Shown: piece after piece, positions 10,594-21,719 of the stretch
Position numbering within the stretch: position 1 is the stretch's first letter
Layout of the letters: every line of letters starts with the position of its first letter
Assembly (NCBI GenBank): GCA_015680685.1
Contig: MNCI01003446.1
Location: 1 to 64,000, forward strand
Origin: Gnetum montanum
Lineage: Eukaryota > Streptophyta > Gnetopsida > Gnetales > Gnetaceae
Reading direction: 5' to 3'
Length of the DNA: 64,000 nt
Made by a program: the position numbers and the translations under genes
The notes under the pieces: generated by a model
Seen by the model: the letters and a program-made list of their open reading frames with translations, nothing else
The model's database searches: none
Told to the model about the DNA's origin: nothing

Positions 10594-12754
10594 TTAGAAC
10601 TTGGCCATACTTACCCCATTGGGTTTCACACACCTAATTGTAGTAAGCATAGTGGGGCAATTTATGAGATGTGGTTCCTGGATAATGAGTTGACCCACTA
10701 TGATATTTGGGACCGTTAGATGGTATGTAAGGATAGGGATGTTGCCTTCCATGATTGTGTTTATTGGGTCGTATGATTGTTGGAGTGTTAGTTGGTGGCT
10801 CTGATGAAGTGACATGAGGCATTGGGTTCAAAAGTAAGGATGCACCACAGTGTTGGACTTGTGCTAAGTTAGAGGGTGTAGTGGCCTCAAAATGATGTTG
10901 TTCCTTCTTATAGTCATGTTTAAAGAAGGGACACTTTTGATTTGGAGGAGGCCTCTCACTGCTGTTGGCAGTAGTAGTACAAGTTACGTTCATGGGTTGT
11001 TGTGGTGCTGCAGACACCTTAGGAATAGTTGGTGGTAATGTAGAAGGAAGAAAAGTATGAGAATGCTAAAAATTAGGAGAAGTGTAAGGTACACAAGGCG
11101 GTGGTTTTGTTGAAGACATGGTTTGATAGTATTGTGGAGAATGGTAATGTGGTGAGATAGAGTATGTTGGCCTAGTTGGAGAAATAGGATGTTGAACTAG
11201 ATAAGTGTTTGGATTTGGATAATATGAAGGATGTCTCTAGTTTAGGGGTAGATTCTCCCATGACTGGGATTTTTTCCACTATGATTGAACATAGTATCTC
11301 TGTACGAACTTTGGATGTAATGTGCTTCCCCAATGCTCATATAAATGTAACATGATTGGGCATTAGCCCTTGGGATGATTGTACAAGCATATGTTGCATT
11401 CATACGTATGATGGGTAGTTGAGTTCTTATTTTCCTTATTTCTTCTTTTTGATTGTCTAATGTTTTGTCCTTCTTCTTGGGTTTTCAAAACTCTATCCCC
11501 GATAATATTGATAAATTCTCCACACTTTTTATACATCCATTCCAACATCTTATTGATCTTTGCCTCAGCTTCTTCCAGTATTTGTTGTGTTGGCAAAGAT
11601 GGTTGTTTCTCCTTGTGATAGGTTGATTTCTCCTTATGATTTTGGACCTTTGTTAAGTTGAGATTTTGGTCCTGTTGATGTTTTTCAACACTCTCCCATC
11701 TAGCCATTTCTCCTTCTTCTTTTGCTACCCATTTAATAAGCTCTTGTAATTGATGGATTCATAGTTCGTATAGTTGCCCATGGAAGTACATCCCTAGGGT
11801 TTCTCTTGTTGCATCACGAAGACCATCAATGATATGGTACATTAGCCTTTCCTTGGAGAACCCATGGCTTGGATAGTTGTTTATTAGTGCATAATATCTT
11901 TTTAAGGCCATGTCCAAGGGTTCATGTTGTGCTTGTTTCCACTCTTGGATTTGTTTCCTCAAGGTTGACACTCTTGCATAGGTTTGATATCTTTTGTTAA
12001 ATAGCTTTACCATTGTTGACCAACATTAAATCGATTTCAGTTTTAATGACCTATACCATACTTTTTCTTGGCCAAGCTTAAGTTTTTTTGACCCATTATC
12101 AATATTTTTCCATGTACAGGCATCATATAAGGCTTGTAAATGATGTTGTGGATCTGAATCATAGCCTCCTAAGAAATTGGGAAAGTTGTTTAAATCAAGC
12201 CTAGGTAGGTGGCTCTCTTTATGATGCCTACAGGAGATTCAAAAAGCCTCTTGTACTGGTGTTAGGCTCTTAGTGGCCAATAGGGGTTCATCATCACTAA
12301 GTAGGTTGTGAGTTTGTAAGTTGGGATGATGTTGCCTTCATTTATGTTGGTGTTCTTGATTTTCTTTGTGAGCTCAATTTTTAGTTCTACGCTGATCCCT
12401 TGAAATATAGTCATCCATGTCACAATCTAATGTTGAAGGAGTAGAGGAAGAGAAGGAACTATAAAACTCGTTATGAATGTTGTAAGTCTTCCAATCATCC
12501 CCAAGTAAGTTCTTGTTAGTTATTGAGAAGGTCCTAGGCCTTTCGGGCCTCCTCGTTCTATGGGATGTCTCATCCTCACTAGAGGTGTTACAGTTGGATG
12601 ACGAGAGTCTTTGAGTATCGTTATGGTGTTCATAAACATATTGGACTCCTGCATAATGTTGAGTACTCCAATCTTCATTCTCATCTAATTTATTGGTTCT
12701 CCAATGAACTACCTCACCAGATGTGGCATTATTATAGTCTTGTAGGAGAGGCAT
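10594..12754 (-). pseudogene. gag: Ath-1 gag (Athila-like)
   Basis: The frame starts at the ATG at 12754 with an acidic, Ser-rich N-terminus. The capsid-like core includes FPNFLGGYDSDPQHHLQALY (about 12195-12136) and LFNKRYQTYARVSTLRKQIQ (about 12007-11948). A basic linker, coiled coil (about 11590-11500) and an unusual CNICLYNHPKG knuckle (about 11400-11360) follow. The C-terminal part (11017-10634) is Pro/His-rich. Several in-frame stops and breaks make it a pseudogene. The order and motifs match the Ath-2 gag. The family role is assembly of the virus-like particle and RNA packaging. Confidence 0.82.
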
Positions 12755-12877
12755 GGTTATTAAATTGTGTGTGAATTTATGTGTGAATTTCTTATAATTA
12801 TTTCTTTCTTAAAGATATATCATTAAGTCCTATACAGCGACCTTGTATGAAATAACTAGTCTAGATAACTAGCATCG

Positions 12878-12895
12878 TCCCCGGCAACGGTGGCA
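12878..12895 (-). promoter_or_regulatory. Ath-1 primer-binding site, tRNA-Asp type
   Basis: The minus strand reads TGCCACCGTTGCCGGGGA, one base after the LTR end. It differs at two of 18 positions from the plant tRNA-Asp-complementary PBS TGGCGCCGTTGCCGGGGA used by many Athila/Tat elements (from general knowledge). Confidence 0.8.
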
Positions 12896-12896
12896 A

Positions 12897-13690
12897 TGAT
12901 GAGTGACGAGGTACCCCTATACTCATCCATACAAATACAAGCATTTTCACGTGTGATTCAGTCAAACTTCGCAAAAGAACTAGTTGTGGCACCTAGATAG
13001 TTAGCCTTAGGTCATAGTTCACTATCTTCCCACCTAGACTAGTATTATCTTTGTCACGTATGGTTTAGTCCAGAGAGAGGTGTATGATGTGGTTTCTAAT
13101 CTAATGCTACTCCTGAAGGCAATAGAAAATAATGTTAACTAAGCTAAGAGGGAAAGGGTGAGAGAGAGTCTAAACTAGCCTAAGTGTGATAAGCATCCGT
13201 TCCTTGATTATCCATACACATCTTGGACTTCGTGCACAGCTACGACTAGGATTACCAAGTGTAGATCCTAGATACGCTACTAGGTTACCAAGTAGTCACA
13301 CTTAAATGCTTGTAATCAAGTCGTACTCATTCTTCGTTTAATAGGAGTTTAAGGGTGAGAGAGATTAACTAAGAAAGCAGTAAATAACAATTAATTAAAT
13401 AATTAATTAAACTAAGTGAATGCTGCAATGATGAAGTAATCTCGATCTTTATTTTCAATCATGTGCATGTCTAAGTACATCACACTTGAATAAGGATGCC
13501 ATACAATTACAATCACCACACAACGGGCATACACTGGGAAGTAATTCTAACTCTAACAAGGAAAAACTGTAAGAGTTTGGCTAAGGAACTAAAAACTGGA
13601 TGCCAGAACAAGGAAAGCCACCTCTTATTTATAGAAATTAAGGAAGGCCATGATATCACGTATGTGATATCGCGGCTGTGATATCGCATA
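12897..13690 (-). repeat. Ath-1 5' LTR, truncated
   Basis: It matches 6864-7782 from its terminal TGATGAG through R and the TATA region, then stops at about 13690 within the GATATC repeats. About the last 90 bp of U3 are gone. The sequence passes directly into a piece of the Ath-2 LTR, giving a hybrid LTR. Confidence 0.82.
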
Positions 13691-13925
13691 CTAGGTTGCT
13701 AGACATTAACCATCACTGGGTTGCCAAGTGTTAGATATATGTTCGAGGTTGTCGTACTTATGTGTTCATGTGGACTACGAAAGTGTACTATAACTATAAA
13801 GGGATAACGAAACCATGAGAATTATCAAAGTATTAAAATATTAATGCTTAAGTAATCTAGTCCAAATGCTACAAGCAATATCCAAAAAGCCTACCTTTAT
13901 TACCATTCACGCCAATGGGCTTAGG
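13691..13925 (-). repeat. Ath-2 3' LTR, fragment left of Tat-1
   Basis: It aligns with 60875-61083 of the Ath-2 5' LTR (for example GGTTGCCAAGTRTTAGA and AAGTATTAAAATATTAATGC). It ends at 13925, where Tat-1 begins. The LTR continues at 48659. Its first ~350 bp (R/U5 side) are missing and replaced by the Ath-1 LTR. Confidence 0.82.
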
Positions 13926-15085
13926 TGAAACATCGTGAAATTGCAAGATCTAAAGGGTTCAGCTAAATTCAGAGGTTCAGGCAAGGATTCGAAATGTGTT
14001 ATGCATCTCAGCAAGTTTTGTTCCTTTTGGCTAAGGGCTTGTTACGCTACACTATGCAATTCAACATAATAGTCCCTACGAAGACTTAACGAAAATAAAG
14101 GATGCGTAGCGACAACACTTCAAATTTTGAAAATTTGTTATGTCTTGCTAAATTACACTATGTAGTGTAGTGTGGAAAAATGTAGCATAATATAGCACAA
14201 CGCAGCATAAACATAAGACAGTTTGCAGCACTAAAGACAAGGGAAGATTACGCTACGTCACGCTTTGGAGTGTAGTGCAACATAATGTGGCAAGCTTCAG
14301 CTATTGCACATCAAGTCAACAATATTTTGTGGGTCCGAGACATGCATCATCTAAACTGCATTCTTCTCCTAATCCTAATCTTATAAATACCCCAGTAAAC
14401 AATGTTCAAGGGGTATGCGAAAAAGTTGGCAGATTGACAAATTAGCAGGTTGGCAAGTTTAGCAATTCTAATAGAGTTGAGCGAGACATTGGCAACAAAA
14501 GAACATCGACGGTGACAGAGAGAAAAGCCCTTGACCAGAGATTTCAAGCTAACAAGTACTTTGCTTTGAGCCTCACTGGCTTGTGCCTAGATTTGGCTAG
14601 TAAATAAGGTAGATTGGCATTTGCTTATTTAATCTCTTAGTAGCTTCCTATTGGTGGTAGATACTTCATCCAAATCGAAGTCTGTTTTGCAAACCCGTCG
14701 TATTCTTCATTTTTATATTCATAAGATAGATCCTGGATTTTGGGATTGTGCATATCTTTTAGATCCAATTCATTGTGGCTTGTTTACATTAAATTATGCA
14801 ATTGTTTTCCATTGTTTACATCGCATTCATTATCTTCAGAGTTTGATCTGATAATGAATTTCATTTTTCTCATGAATAGACAATATATTTTTGCATCAAA
14901 TTGTCACCTCATCATACAATCGTTAGCAAGTTTAATAATTAGTAAGTCCCTATCTGATCGACAAGACCGTTCAAGACACCTCAGATTCATTTCTCTAATA
15001 CAGCCCTTGGGTGGATCCGGGGTTAAATCTTTGTACGCACAAATTCCTTTGGTGTTTCCAGCAACCGACGTTTTCCTTCGTTACA
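13926..15085 (+). repeat. Tat-1 5' LTR
   Basis: A 1160-bp LTR (TGAAACATCG...TTCGTTACA) matching 47498-48658 along its whole length. A TATAAATA box is at 14382-14389. In the first ~160 bp I count roughly 13 differences between the two LTRs. Many are transitions that turn AGCGTAA motifs into AGCATAA, as expected from decay of methylated CpG. The flank TTAGG (13921-13925) corresponds to TCAGG (48659-48663). Confidence 0.9.
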
Positions 15086-15091
15086 TTTTTT

Positions 15092-15109
15092 TGGTGCTAG
15101 AAGGAGGGC
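15092..15109 (+). promoter_or_regulatory. Tat-1 primer-binding site
   Basis: TGGTGCTAGAAGGAGGGC follows the LTR after a T-rich spacer. The identical 18-mer follows the Tat-2 5' LTR (42370-42353, minus). The TGG start fits a tRNA 3' CCA end. I cannot name the tRNA with confidence. Confidence 0.7.
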
Positions 15110-15341
15110 CTAAGCCTCTGATTCACATTCTATGGGTAATCTTGTAAGTTATCTATACCCATTCTCGACCAATGTAAACGTAATACCTCCGTGGTGATTT
15201 ACGAGATCGTGTGGTGCAGATCGGTCACCCCGATGATTCCTCTGGAATCCTACAAGGTAGAAAGCCCAATTTTAACCTTACCTTACCTTTGCCTTTAAGA
15301 TCTCTATCCTTTGTCATTATTACTCTCGATTTGCATAGAAA

Positions 15342-17640
15342 ATGACTGTACATAATGACACCACCACCATGATTGCTACTGACTTCGGTGTTGCGACCTT
15401 GGGTTCGATCACTGCTACTGAGCCCATAGTTGCTCTTGGCCCAATGAGTCATCAAGGGCCATGTCACCGCTTACTAAGACTGCAAGGTATGGATCTCGCA
15501 TTCACCATCTTAATGCAACAATATAATTTCATTTGCATTAAAATCCAAGCTAAACTGGTCGTCGACTGAGTTGAGCTGGAAGCAAAGAGACATTATGAAC
15601 TAATTTACAAAGGAGTCATGATTTCATTTCCACTGCCTATGACATCATCCCACTTACTGAATCCCACCATGAAATCCTATCACAACTCCTCATGGCCAGG
15701 AATCAAACCTCACACCAGTCTGCCATAGAACCTCAAAACAAAGAAGAAGAAGATGAGTTCGTAGCTCAGTCTAAACACGGGAATTCGTACCATACCCTCA
15801 GTCCACATACCTACGCAAATTCATTATTTCACCCTTTCACAGGAGAGACTATGTCTCTCCATACCATTAAAAACACTTAAGCACATGTGCCCCAATAGGA
15901 AGCATCCACTCTTATTCCCACTCTCCCTATGACTGATACTAGATTCAATGTGCCCATCCCCACTATTCCTCTGGTCACCACATTATCCCCTCTCCTACAA
16001 GTGCAAGTGCCTTCTCAAACCAATGTGGGAGCAACTTTCCACCCCAAGTAGTTGGGATGCCATCCATGATACCTGCTTCCACATCTGCACACTTTATTCC
16101 ATGAGTGCAGGTTCATACCATTCCCTTAACCCTTCCAGTACAACATCAGGTACAAAGTCTCCCTTCACAACCCACAGTTGGATAATAGGCCATCCCAGTT
16201 GTCTAGTCACAACAATCTGTTCCACAACCTACAATTGGCTAATGGACCGCCCCTGTCACGCAACAACAACAATAGCCTACACCTTACGATATGCCACCCT
16301 TAGTAGCATCCACCGTAAACATTCCACAAGTGCAACCTATGATCACTCAACTCCCCTCCTTTTTCCCCACCGTATAGCAGTTGTATGGCACTCAAACTAG
16401 CCAGTCAACTGCTCCATCCACGGGTCTTGACCAAGCCTTCCAACTTATTCAGACCCTTACTGAGGAGGTCAAGCATCTCAAGGCTGCTAGTTCTGACATG
16501 ATACAAGTCATGGATTTCTACCATGACGATCCTATTAGCCCAATAGTCCCTATTCTGTTGTTGCCTCCTAAGATGCCCCTTCCCCATTTTACAAAATACA
16601 ATGGGGAGGGTGATCCCAACGCTCATATGGTCACCTTCAGATCAGATTCCTTCTTACTAAAATAATGGCCGCATACTATAATCTGTGTCTTTGCTATGTC
16701 CTTAATGGGTAAAGCTTTAGACTGGTATCATGCACTTCCATGCTCTTCCATCTTGACCTTGGAAGAGCTGCTGACTCAATTTGTAACGTGTTTCAAATAC
16801 AACCTGAAACCTAAAGTCACATTGGACCAGCTTATGGGAGTCAAACAAGATCCTCTCGATCTAGTCCAAAGGTTTATACAGCATTGGAGTCCAACCTTGA
16901 ACAAAATCCGCGAACCCATCTCGGAGGCTCATCTGTTAGCCATCTTCAAGGGGGCAGTTAATGACTTCATTAAATCAAAGTTGTACTACCTCACTCCTCG
17001 CTCCCTTAGCCAAGGCTTCGCTCAAACTAAGAGCATTCAGGATGCAACAGAGGCTAGCAAAGACCCGACGTATGTGGTCTATAAGAATGCCCATAACAAG
17101 GGCAAGGCTACAATGACAACAGTAGCTACCCTAGCCGAAGGTGCCAAGAAGAAAAACAACAAAAAGGGCACTTGTGACATCTGTTGAGCCCATGGCTAGC
17201 TCAAGCAGCACTAGCCAGGAAACACCTACCCTTGCTGCACCTTCGCTACTAAGGCCAATCTTTGAGCATAAAGATCGTTCAAAGTACATGGCCCTGCCTG
17301 TAAAGCCTTCAAAACTTTTGAAGCAACTATTGGGAACTGGCCATATTCAACACAAGAAGGTATCTCAAGAAGCTCTGAAATGTCATAGACGCCATTGTGA
17401 GCTACCTAAGAACCCTTCTTTGGCTCTGCATAATGAACCACCAGTCCCCAAGTACTTTAGGCTGGACCATTTCTATGACTACCACCAGTTGTGTGGTCAT
17501 GACATGGATTACTACTAGGCGTTGAAAGATGACATTCAATGCATGATCGATCAAAGTGATCTCATCTTAGATAGAAATAGTCTAGCATGCCCAGAAACCA
17601 AGCCATGCATGTGTATTGAGACCTGTTAAATGCAAATAAT
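15342..17640 (+). pseudogene. gag: Tat-1 gag
   Basis: It starts at the ATG at 15342. After a Pro/Thr-rich N-terminal region, the conserved core runs from about 16420 (LDQAFQLIQTLTEEVKHL) through FTKYNGEGDPNAH (about 16590) to KALDWYHALP, FKYNLKPKVTLDQLM and EAHLLAIFKGAVNDFIKSKL (about 16710-16985). A basic linker (KKNNKKG) follows. A zinc-finger-like motif FYDYHQLCGHDMDYY (about 17470-17515) has its last cysteine changed to tyrosine; Tat-2 keeps DYC. This C-H-H-C motif followed by LKDDIQCMI is characteristic of Tat-type Gag. Frame breaks at about 15570, 16665 and 17187 and several stops show it is inactive. Confidence 0.85.
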
Positions 17641-18960
17641 GTAGGGGACACTATCAACGTGGTAGGTGCAGAGGGCGATGGTCAAGCATAGCCAAAGCAG
17701 CCCTTTGTGTTGTGAGTGCTCCTTTGCTCATCCCAGATGGCAGGTCCATTAGCATCGACTAGTGATGCTCCGAGACAACCTTTTATCCTCTAAGCTCCTT
17801 CTCAAACCACTACTCGACAACCTGTTGTCAGTAAAGCCACGACCTAGCCCGTGCCTACACCTAAGGCACCCTTTATCATCAGGGTGCTGAAACCATTAGC
17901 TGCCCCTCTTGTGGAGGGGCAAATCTCCAAGTCAACCCATCAATCCCAACATAACAGAAAAGGAGAAGTAGGTATGATAGCTGATATGGTGAAGGATCAT
18001 CTGACGCTAGGGTTTCCTAAACCCTAGCCCCTTGATGCTACGCCCTTGGCCTCACTTTCTAAAAAGGACGAGACTACGCAAACGAGACCACAGATGCAAC
18101 TATCTCCTCCTAACCCAAAAAAATGCAACCCTCGGCCAGACGCCACTCTTCCCCAAGAAATTCGTCTCTTAGGATGAATGGAAGAGGAAAAGGGTGATAA
18201 GCAGCTAGACCATGGGCGAGATCTTCTCGATGCCTTTACACAAGTCAAATAGGCTCTAAAACAAAAAAAATACAACATTGAGCCTTAATGACTTACTCAT
18301 GATGTCACAGAAACATCATGAAGCCATGGTTCACATGCTAACGTCCATACTCGTGGATGAGAGTCTACCAGCAGATGAAGAAGCAATTCATTTCATCATG
18401 CTTCCTGCCACCGCTGAAAGACCTCTACCTTCCTTGTTGACCTTTTGCGACAAATCCATTAAGGAGGATCCAGAAAAGGGTTAGGTGACAACGGTGTCCA
18501 TGTTCACCACCATTTGGCTGGGCCATCACCGAATCCGGAGAGTGCATGTAGATGATGGGGCGGCCGCTAATGTCATCCCATATTCCATAGTGGATAAACT
18601 GGGCCTAATCGATTAGATCAGTCCTACAATGACGTCGTGTTTAAAGTCGTTCAATGGGGCATGAGTGCAAGTCAAAGGGATAATGCACATCAACTTTGTG
18701 GCAGGGGATCAATTCCCCATAGATGCAACATTTATTATCGTCGAGGAGATGCTTGGCTTTAACTTGATCCTAGGAAGGTCTTGGTTAGTTCAACTGAGGG
18801 CAGTTTCATCACCCATCCATCAAATCCATCTGCCCTACGCAGGAGGGAAGGCGATCATCTATGGTGACAAAATGATCTCGTAGGCTGTCAATAACATAGA
18901 AATGGAATAGGGTTTTGAAATCAAAATCTCCGAAGACTAGTCCCCTGTTCTAATACTTGA
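17641..18960 (+). pseudogene. Tat-1 aspartic protease region
   Basis: A Pro/Ser-rich linker leads to an open stretch at 18278-18484. The protease active-site region follows at about 18530-18600 (RRVHVDDGAAANVIPYSIVD). The second-half motif FNLILGRSWL is at about 18750-18783 and is followed by a conserved tail to about 18885. The family motif is D-S/T/D-G, here DDG. Stops at 18482 and 18616, plus a shift near 18660, interrupt it. The same arrangement occurs in Tat-2 (39147-38587, minus). In the family it processes the Gag-Pol polyprotein. Confidence 0.8.
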
Positions 18961-19811
18961 GCAAGCCAAAATAGTGGCTGATGACAGCTTGATTTGGGCT
19001 GAACTGCCATTCTAGGAGGAAGATGGTGACATGAAGGAACAAAGTAATAAACTTCCCCATCCTTATGCATCGCCAAAGCTAAAAGAAATTAAGAAATAGC
19101 TACAGAGTTAACAAAGAAACAACATTGGCATAACCTATTACGATAAACCATATTGCTTAATTATTATGCAGTTTACGCTTATACCTCCACTAGTTATCCT
19201 CATTATTCTTATGCTTATCTTTACGCTCGCAAAGGCCCAAAATGACCTAAAACTAGTTATGGCCCGAGATGGTCTTAAACTAGTTACAGCCCACTATGGC
19301 TTAAAACTAGCAAACGAGATTAACGCCTTTACGCTTACTCGACTCGAAATGGCCTAAAACTAGCCATGGCCAGAAATGGCCTTAAATTATTAACATCCTG
19401 CGATGGATTGATATAGGCAATTTTTATTTGCCCTTCACACTTACAATAACTAGGGCCTGAAGTGGCCTTAAACTACTTAGCAGCCCGCAATGGCTTTAAA
19501 CTAACAAATCCATTCCCGCTTTACGCTTAAACTACTTAGCGGCCAGCAATGGCTTTAAACTAACAAATCCATTCACACTTTATGCTTAAACTACTTAGCG
19601 GCCTACAATGGCTTTAAAATAACAAATCCATTCATGCTTTATGCTTAAACTACTTAGTGGCCTACAATGGCTTTAACTAGTAACTTCATTCACACTGCAC
19701 ACTTAAACTAGTTACGGCTTATTATAGCCTAAAATATATAATTTCATTTACGATTTACGCATATGAAAACAAAAGAACATTAAACTTAAAACAAACTTTG
19801 CATTAAGTATG
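18961..19811. repeat. Tat-1 spacer with degenerate repeats
   Basis: Non-coding. From about 19220 it consists of variations on 'AAACTAG...GGCC..NATGGCxTTAAACTA'. These condense into four near-perfect 59-bp tandem units at 19475-19709. It lies between the protease and the 3' end of the opposite-strand gene. Confidence 0.7.
19475..19709. repeat. 59-bp tandem repeat, four units
   Basis: Units start at 19475, 19534, 19593 and 19652, each beginning ACTTAGYRGCC and ending TTAAACT. The last is 58 bp and more diverged. Tat-2 has a different unit length (27 bp, 37853-38130) at the same place in the element. Both arrays share the theme 'TTTTAGGCCAT/ATGGCTTTAAA'. Confidence 0.9.
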
Positions 19812-21123
19812 TCAAAGGAAATATTGTCTTTTGCTTTGTTCCACTACAATAGAACCATGGTTAATATAACCATGATACGTATCTCCCTTGTCACCACTGT
19901 CACCCGTATCACCCAGCTCCATCTCTACTTCGAGCAAATCATCTTCATAGGGGCCACCCTTTTCATGAGGCATTTCTTCATGAGGATGGCTCTCTCTGTG
20001 AGGCTCTTCTTCATGGGGTTTCTTGCCATAGAATCGATCATCTTTGTTGCATTCTGCCTCATGCAGACCCTCTTTGCGAGGACTATCATCTTCATTATGT
20101 TCATCCTACTAAGGATCCTTCTCAGGTTGTTCCTACGATTAGACATGACACGCATATTAACATCACCATCAAAACTAGGTATGACAAAAATACAATAATA
20201 CTACGACTTACCTGTGATGGTCCTGCATCGATAGCAAAAGGGATTTTTTCTAGGCCAACCCACAAACGTTGTAGAATTTCTTCCTCGGTAAGCTCAGACC
20301 AAACCCCATCTCCTAGATTAGCTCCAGCTTTGACCTCCCCTTCTCCATAGGAGTTCATCGGGGTGGTTCAGGGAAGAAGGAAGGGATGGTAGTCTCCCTA
20401 CCAGGAAGAGTCATTTCCCTTTTTGGAGAGGCACTTACCATCACTTGCTCCTAGAACTTCTCATATGCTCCAAAAGCACCAATGACGTCGAGGAATAGCT
20501 GAAGGGATTGAGCCTCAACAGCAGAATCCCTGTAATGTTGACGATAGGCTGCGCTTTCCTGCTTATAGACACATTTATGATTTTTCTGCGTCTGCCCCCA
20601 TTCTTGGACCCTGGCGCTAAAGTTCTTCTAGTCTTGATTTTTCTGAGCTAGGAGATCCATTCTTGGACCTTGGACCCTAAAGCAACACTGTGTATTATTC
20701 CAACGTAACATGTAACCATTATGGGCAAAAAAAATAGAACACTAATTACGCTACACATGGGTACAATATCTAGACTTTTCCAATTATACATTACATTTGT
20801 ATAGTATTATTCAACGTTGCCCAAACCCTTGTGACAGCACAAGTTCCATCTCCAACAGCGACGATAAGGGTAATATAACAAACTACAATAGATTAGTTTA
20901 CGTAAGCAAATATCTATGCCCGATGCAACATACACATCCAAAATAGACACGACCATGATGCCGCAACAAAGATAACAATCGTGAAAGAGGATGAAAGGAT
21001 ACTTACCGGTTAAGTGGAGTAACCTCCCAAGTTTTGACTCTGGCCTGTGAAACCCGTTGCAAACTCTTGCATTTTATCAATCTTTGCCAATTTGGCATTC
21101 TTTCCTCTAATCTTTGGTGCCAT
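19812..21123 (-). pseudogene. Tat-1 opposite-strand spliced gene, shortened copy
   Basis: It is homologous to the antisense gene of Tat-2 (29894-37436). Exon 1 runs 21123-21007 (MAPKIRGKNAKLAKID...) and ends at a GTAAGT donor (21006-21001). It has a 2-bp deletion relative to Tat-2. The next conserved block is at about 20690-20212 (VQEWGQTQKNHKCVYKQ; AVEAQSLQLFLDVIGA; GVWSELTEEEI; GPSQ). An intron with GTAAGT donor and AG acceptor (20211-20133, 79 nt) follows. The last acidic exon (20132-19812) contains GPYEDDLLEVEMEL and DTGDSGDKGD. The middle exons of Tat-2 are absent. The join near 20690-20720 goes from intron-1-like sequence straight to the late exon, so an internal deletion of several kb is likely. 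The product is not recognised. Confidence 0.72.
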
Positions 21124-21719
21124 AGTTACAATTGAACAACCTTCGCAAAATCGTCTATTTATGCCTTACTTCTGCTCCCTTTCCGCTGTAGCTAGATTCA
21201 AATTCGTGATGTCTATGATCTATTTTGAGCACGAACCACTAATTTATAAACAAAATGTTTGAAATTAAGTGATTTCATGCTTGATCGATGCAGAATTTTC
21301 CCAAAACGCTAGTGTGTCAGTATGACATGAAATGTGAGGATCGAAGCATTAATCTCGTAGATATCATATAGATTGCGGTCCAAAATGACCCTAAACTAAT
21401 GCATGGCTTATCGCCTCATAATCCAATTGCATTAACTACGGTCTATAAGAAAATTTAATTTTATTGTTTTGACACGCTAGACACACCATGTTCCATCTTT
21501 CATCTTAATTCACAGAAGTCGCACACTAACGTTTAGGAAACCTGGCTTACCATTTTCTCATAAACTGTGCATATGTGTAACGGTCTACTAAGACCTTAAA
21601 CTGGAAGCTTCTTTAACACGTAACTTTAAAACAAAAAATAAACTCTTATCATTTCAACAGATTGGCAAAAAAAAATGTAACAACTTCCATTTTTGGTAGT
21701 TTTGCAGGACAATTCGCAA
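21124..21719. other. Tat-1 spacer between opposite-strand gene and RT
   Basis: Non-coding. It is similar to 29309-29893 of Tat-2 in reverse orientation (both contain the GTCATGCTGACAC-like and AGACCTTAAACT segments). It would hold the promoter and 5' UTR of the opposite-strand gene and the 3' end of any sense-strand intron. No clear TATA box could be assigned. Confidence 0.5.

Noticed and set aside
14347-15147. Several 60-135-codon frames within the Tat-1 5' LTR
   Set aside because: They lie in LTR sequence, are not conserved in the partner LTR with the same frame and have no domain.
19809-20198. A 129-codon hydrophobic plus-strand frame resembling a membrane protein
   Set aside because: It is the reverse complement of the acidic last exon of the opposite-strand gene. 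Reversing acidic codons gives Phe/Leu/Ile-rich peptides.
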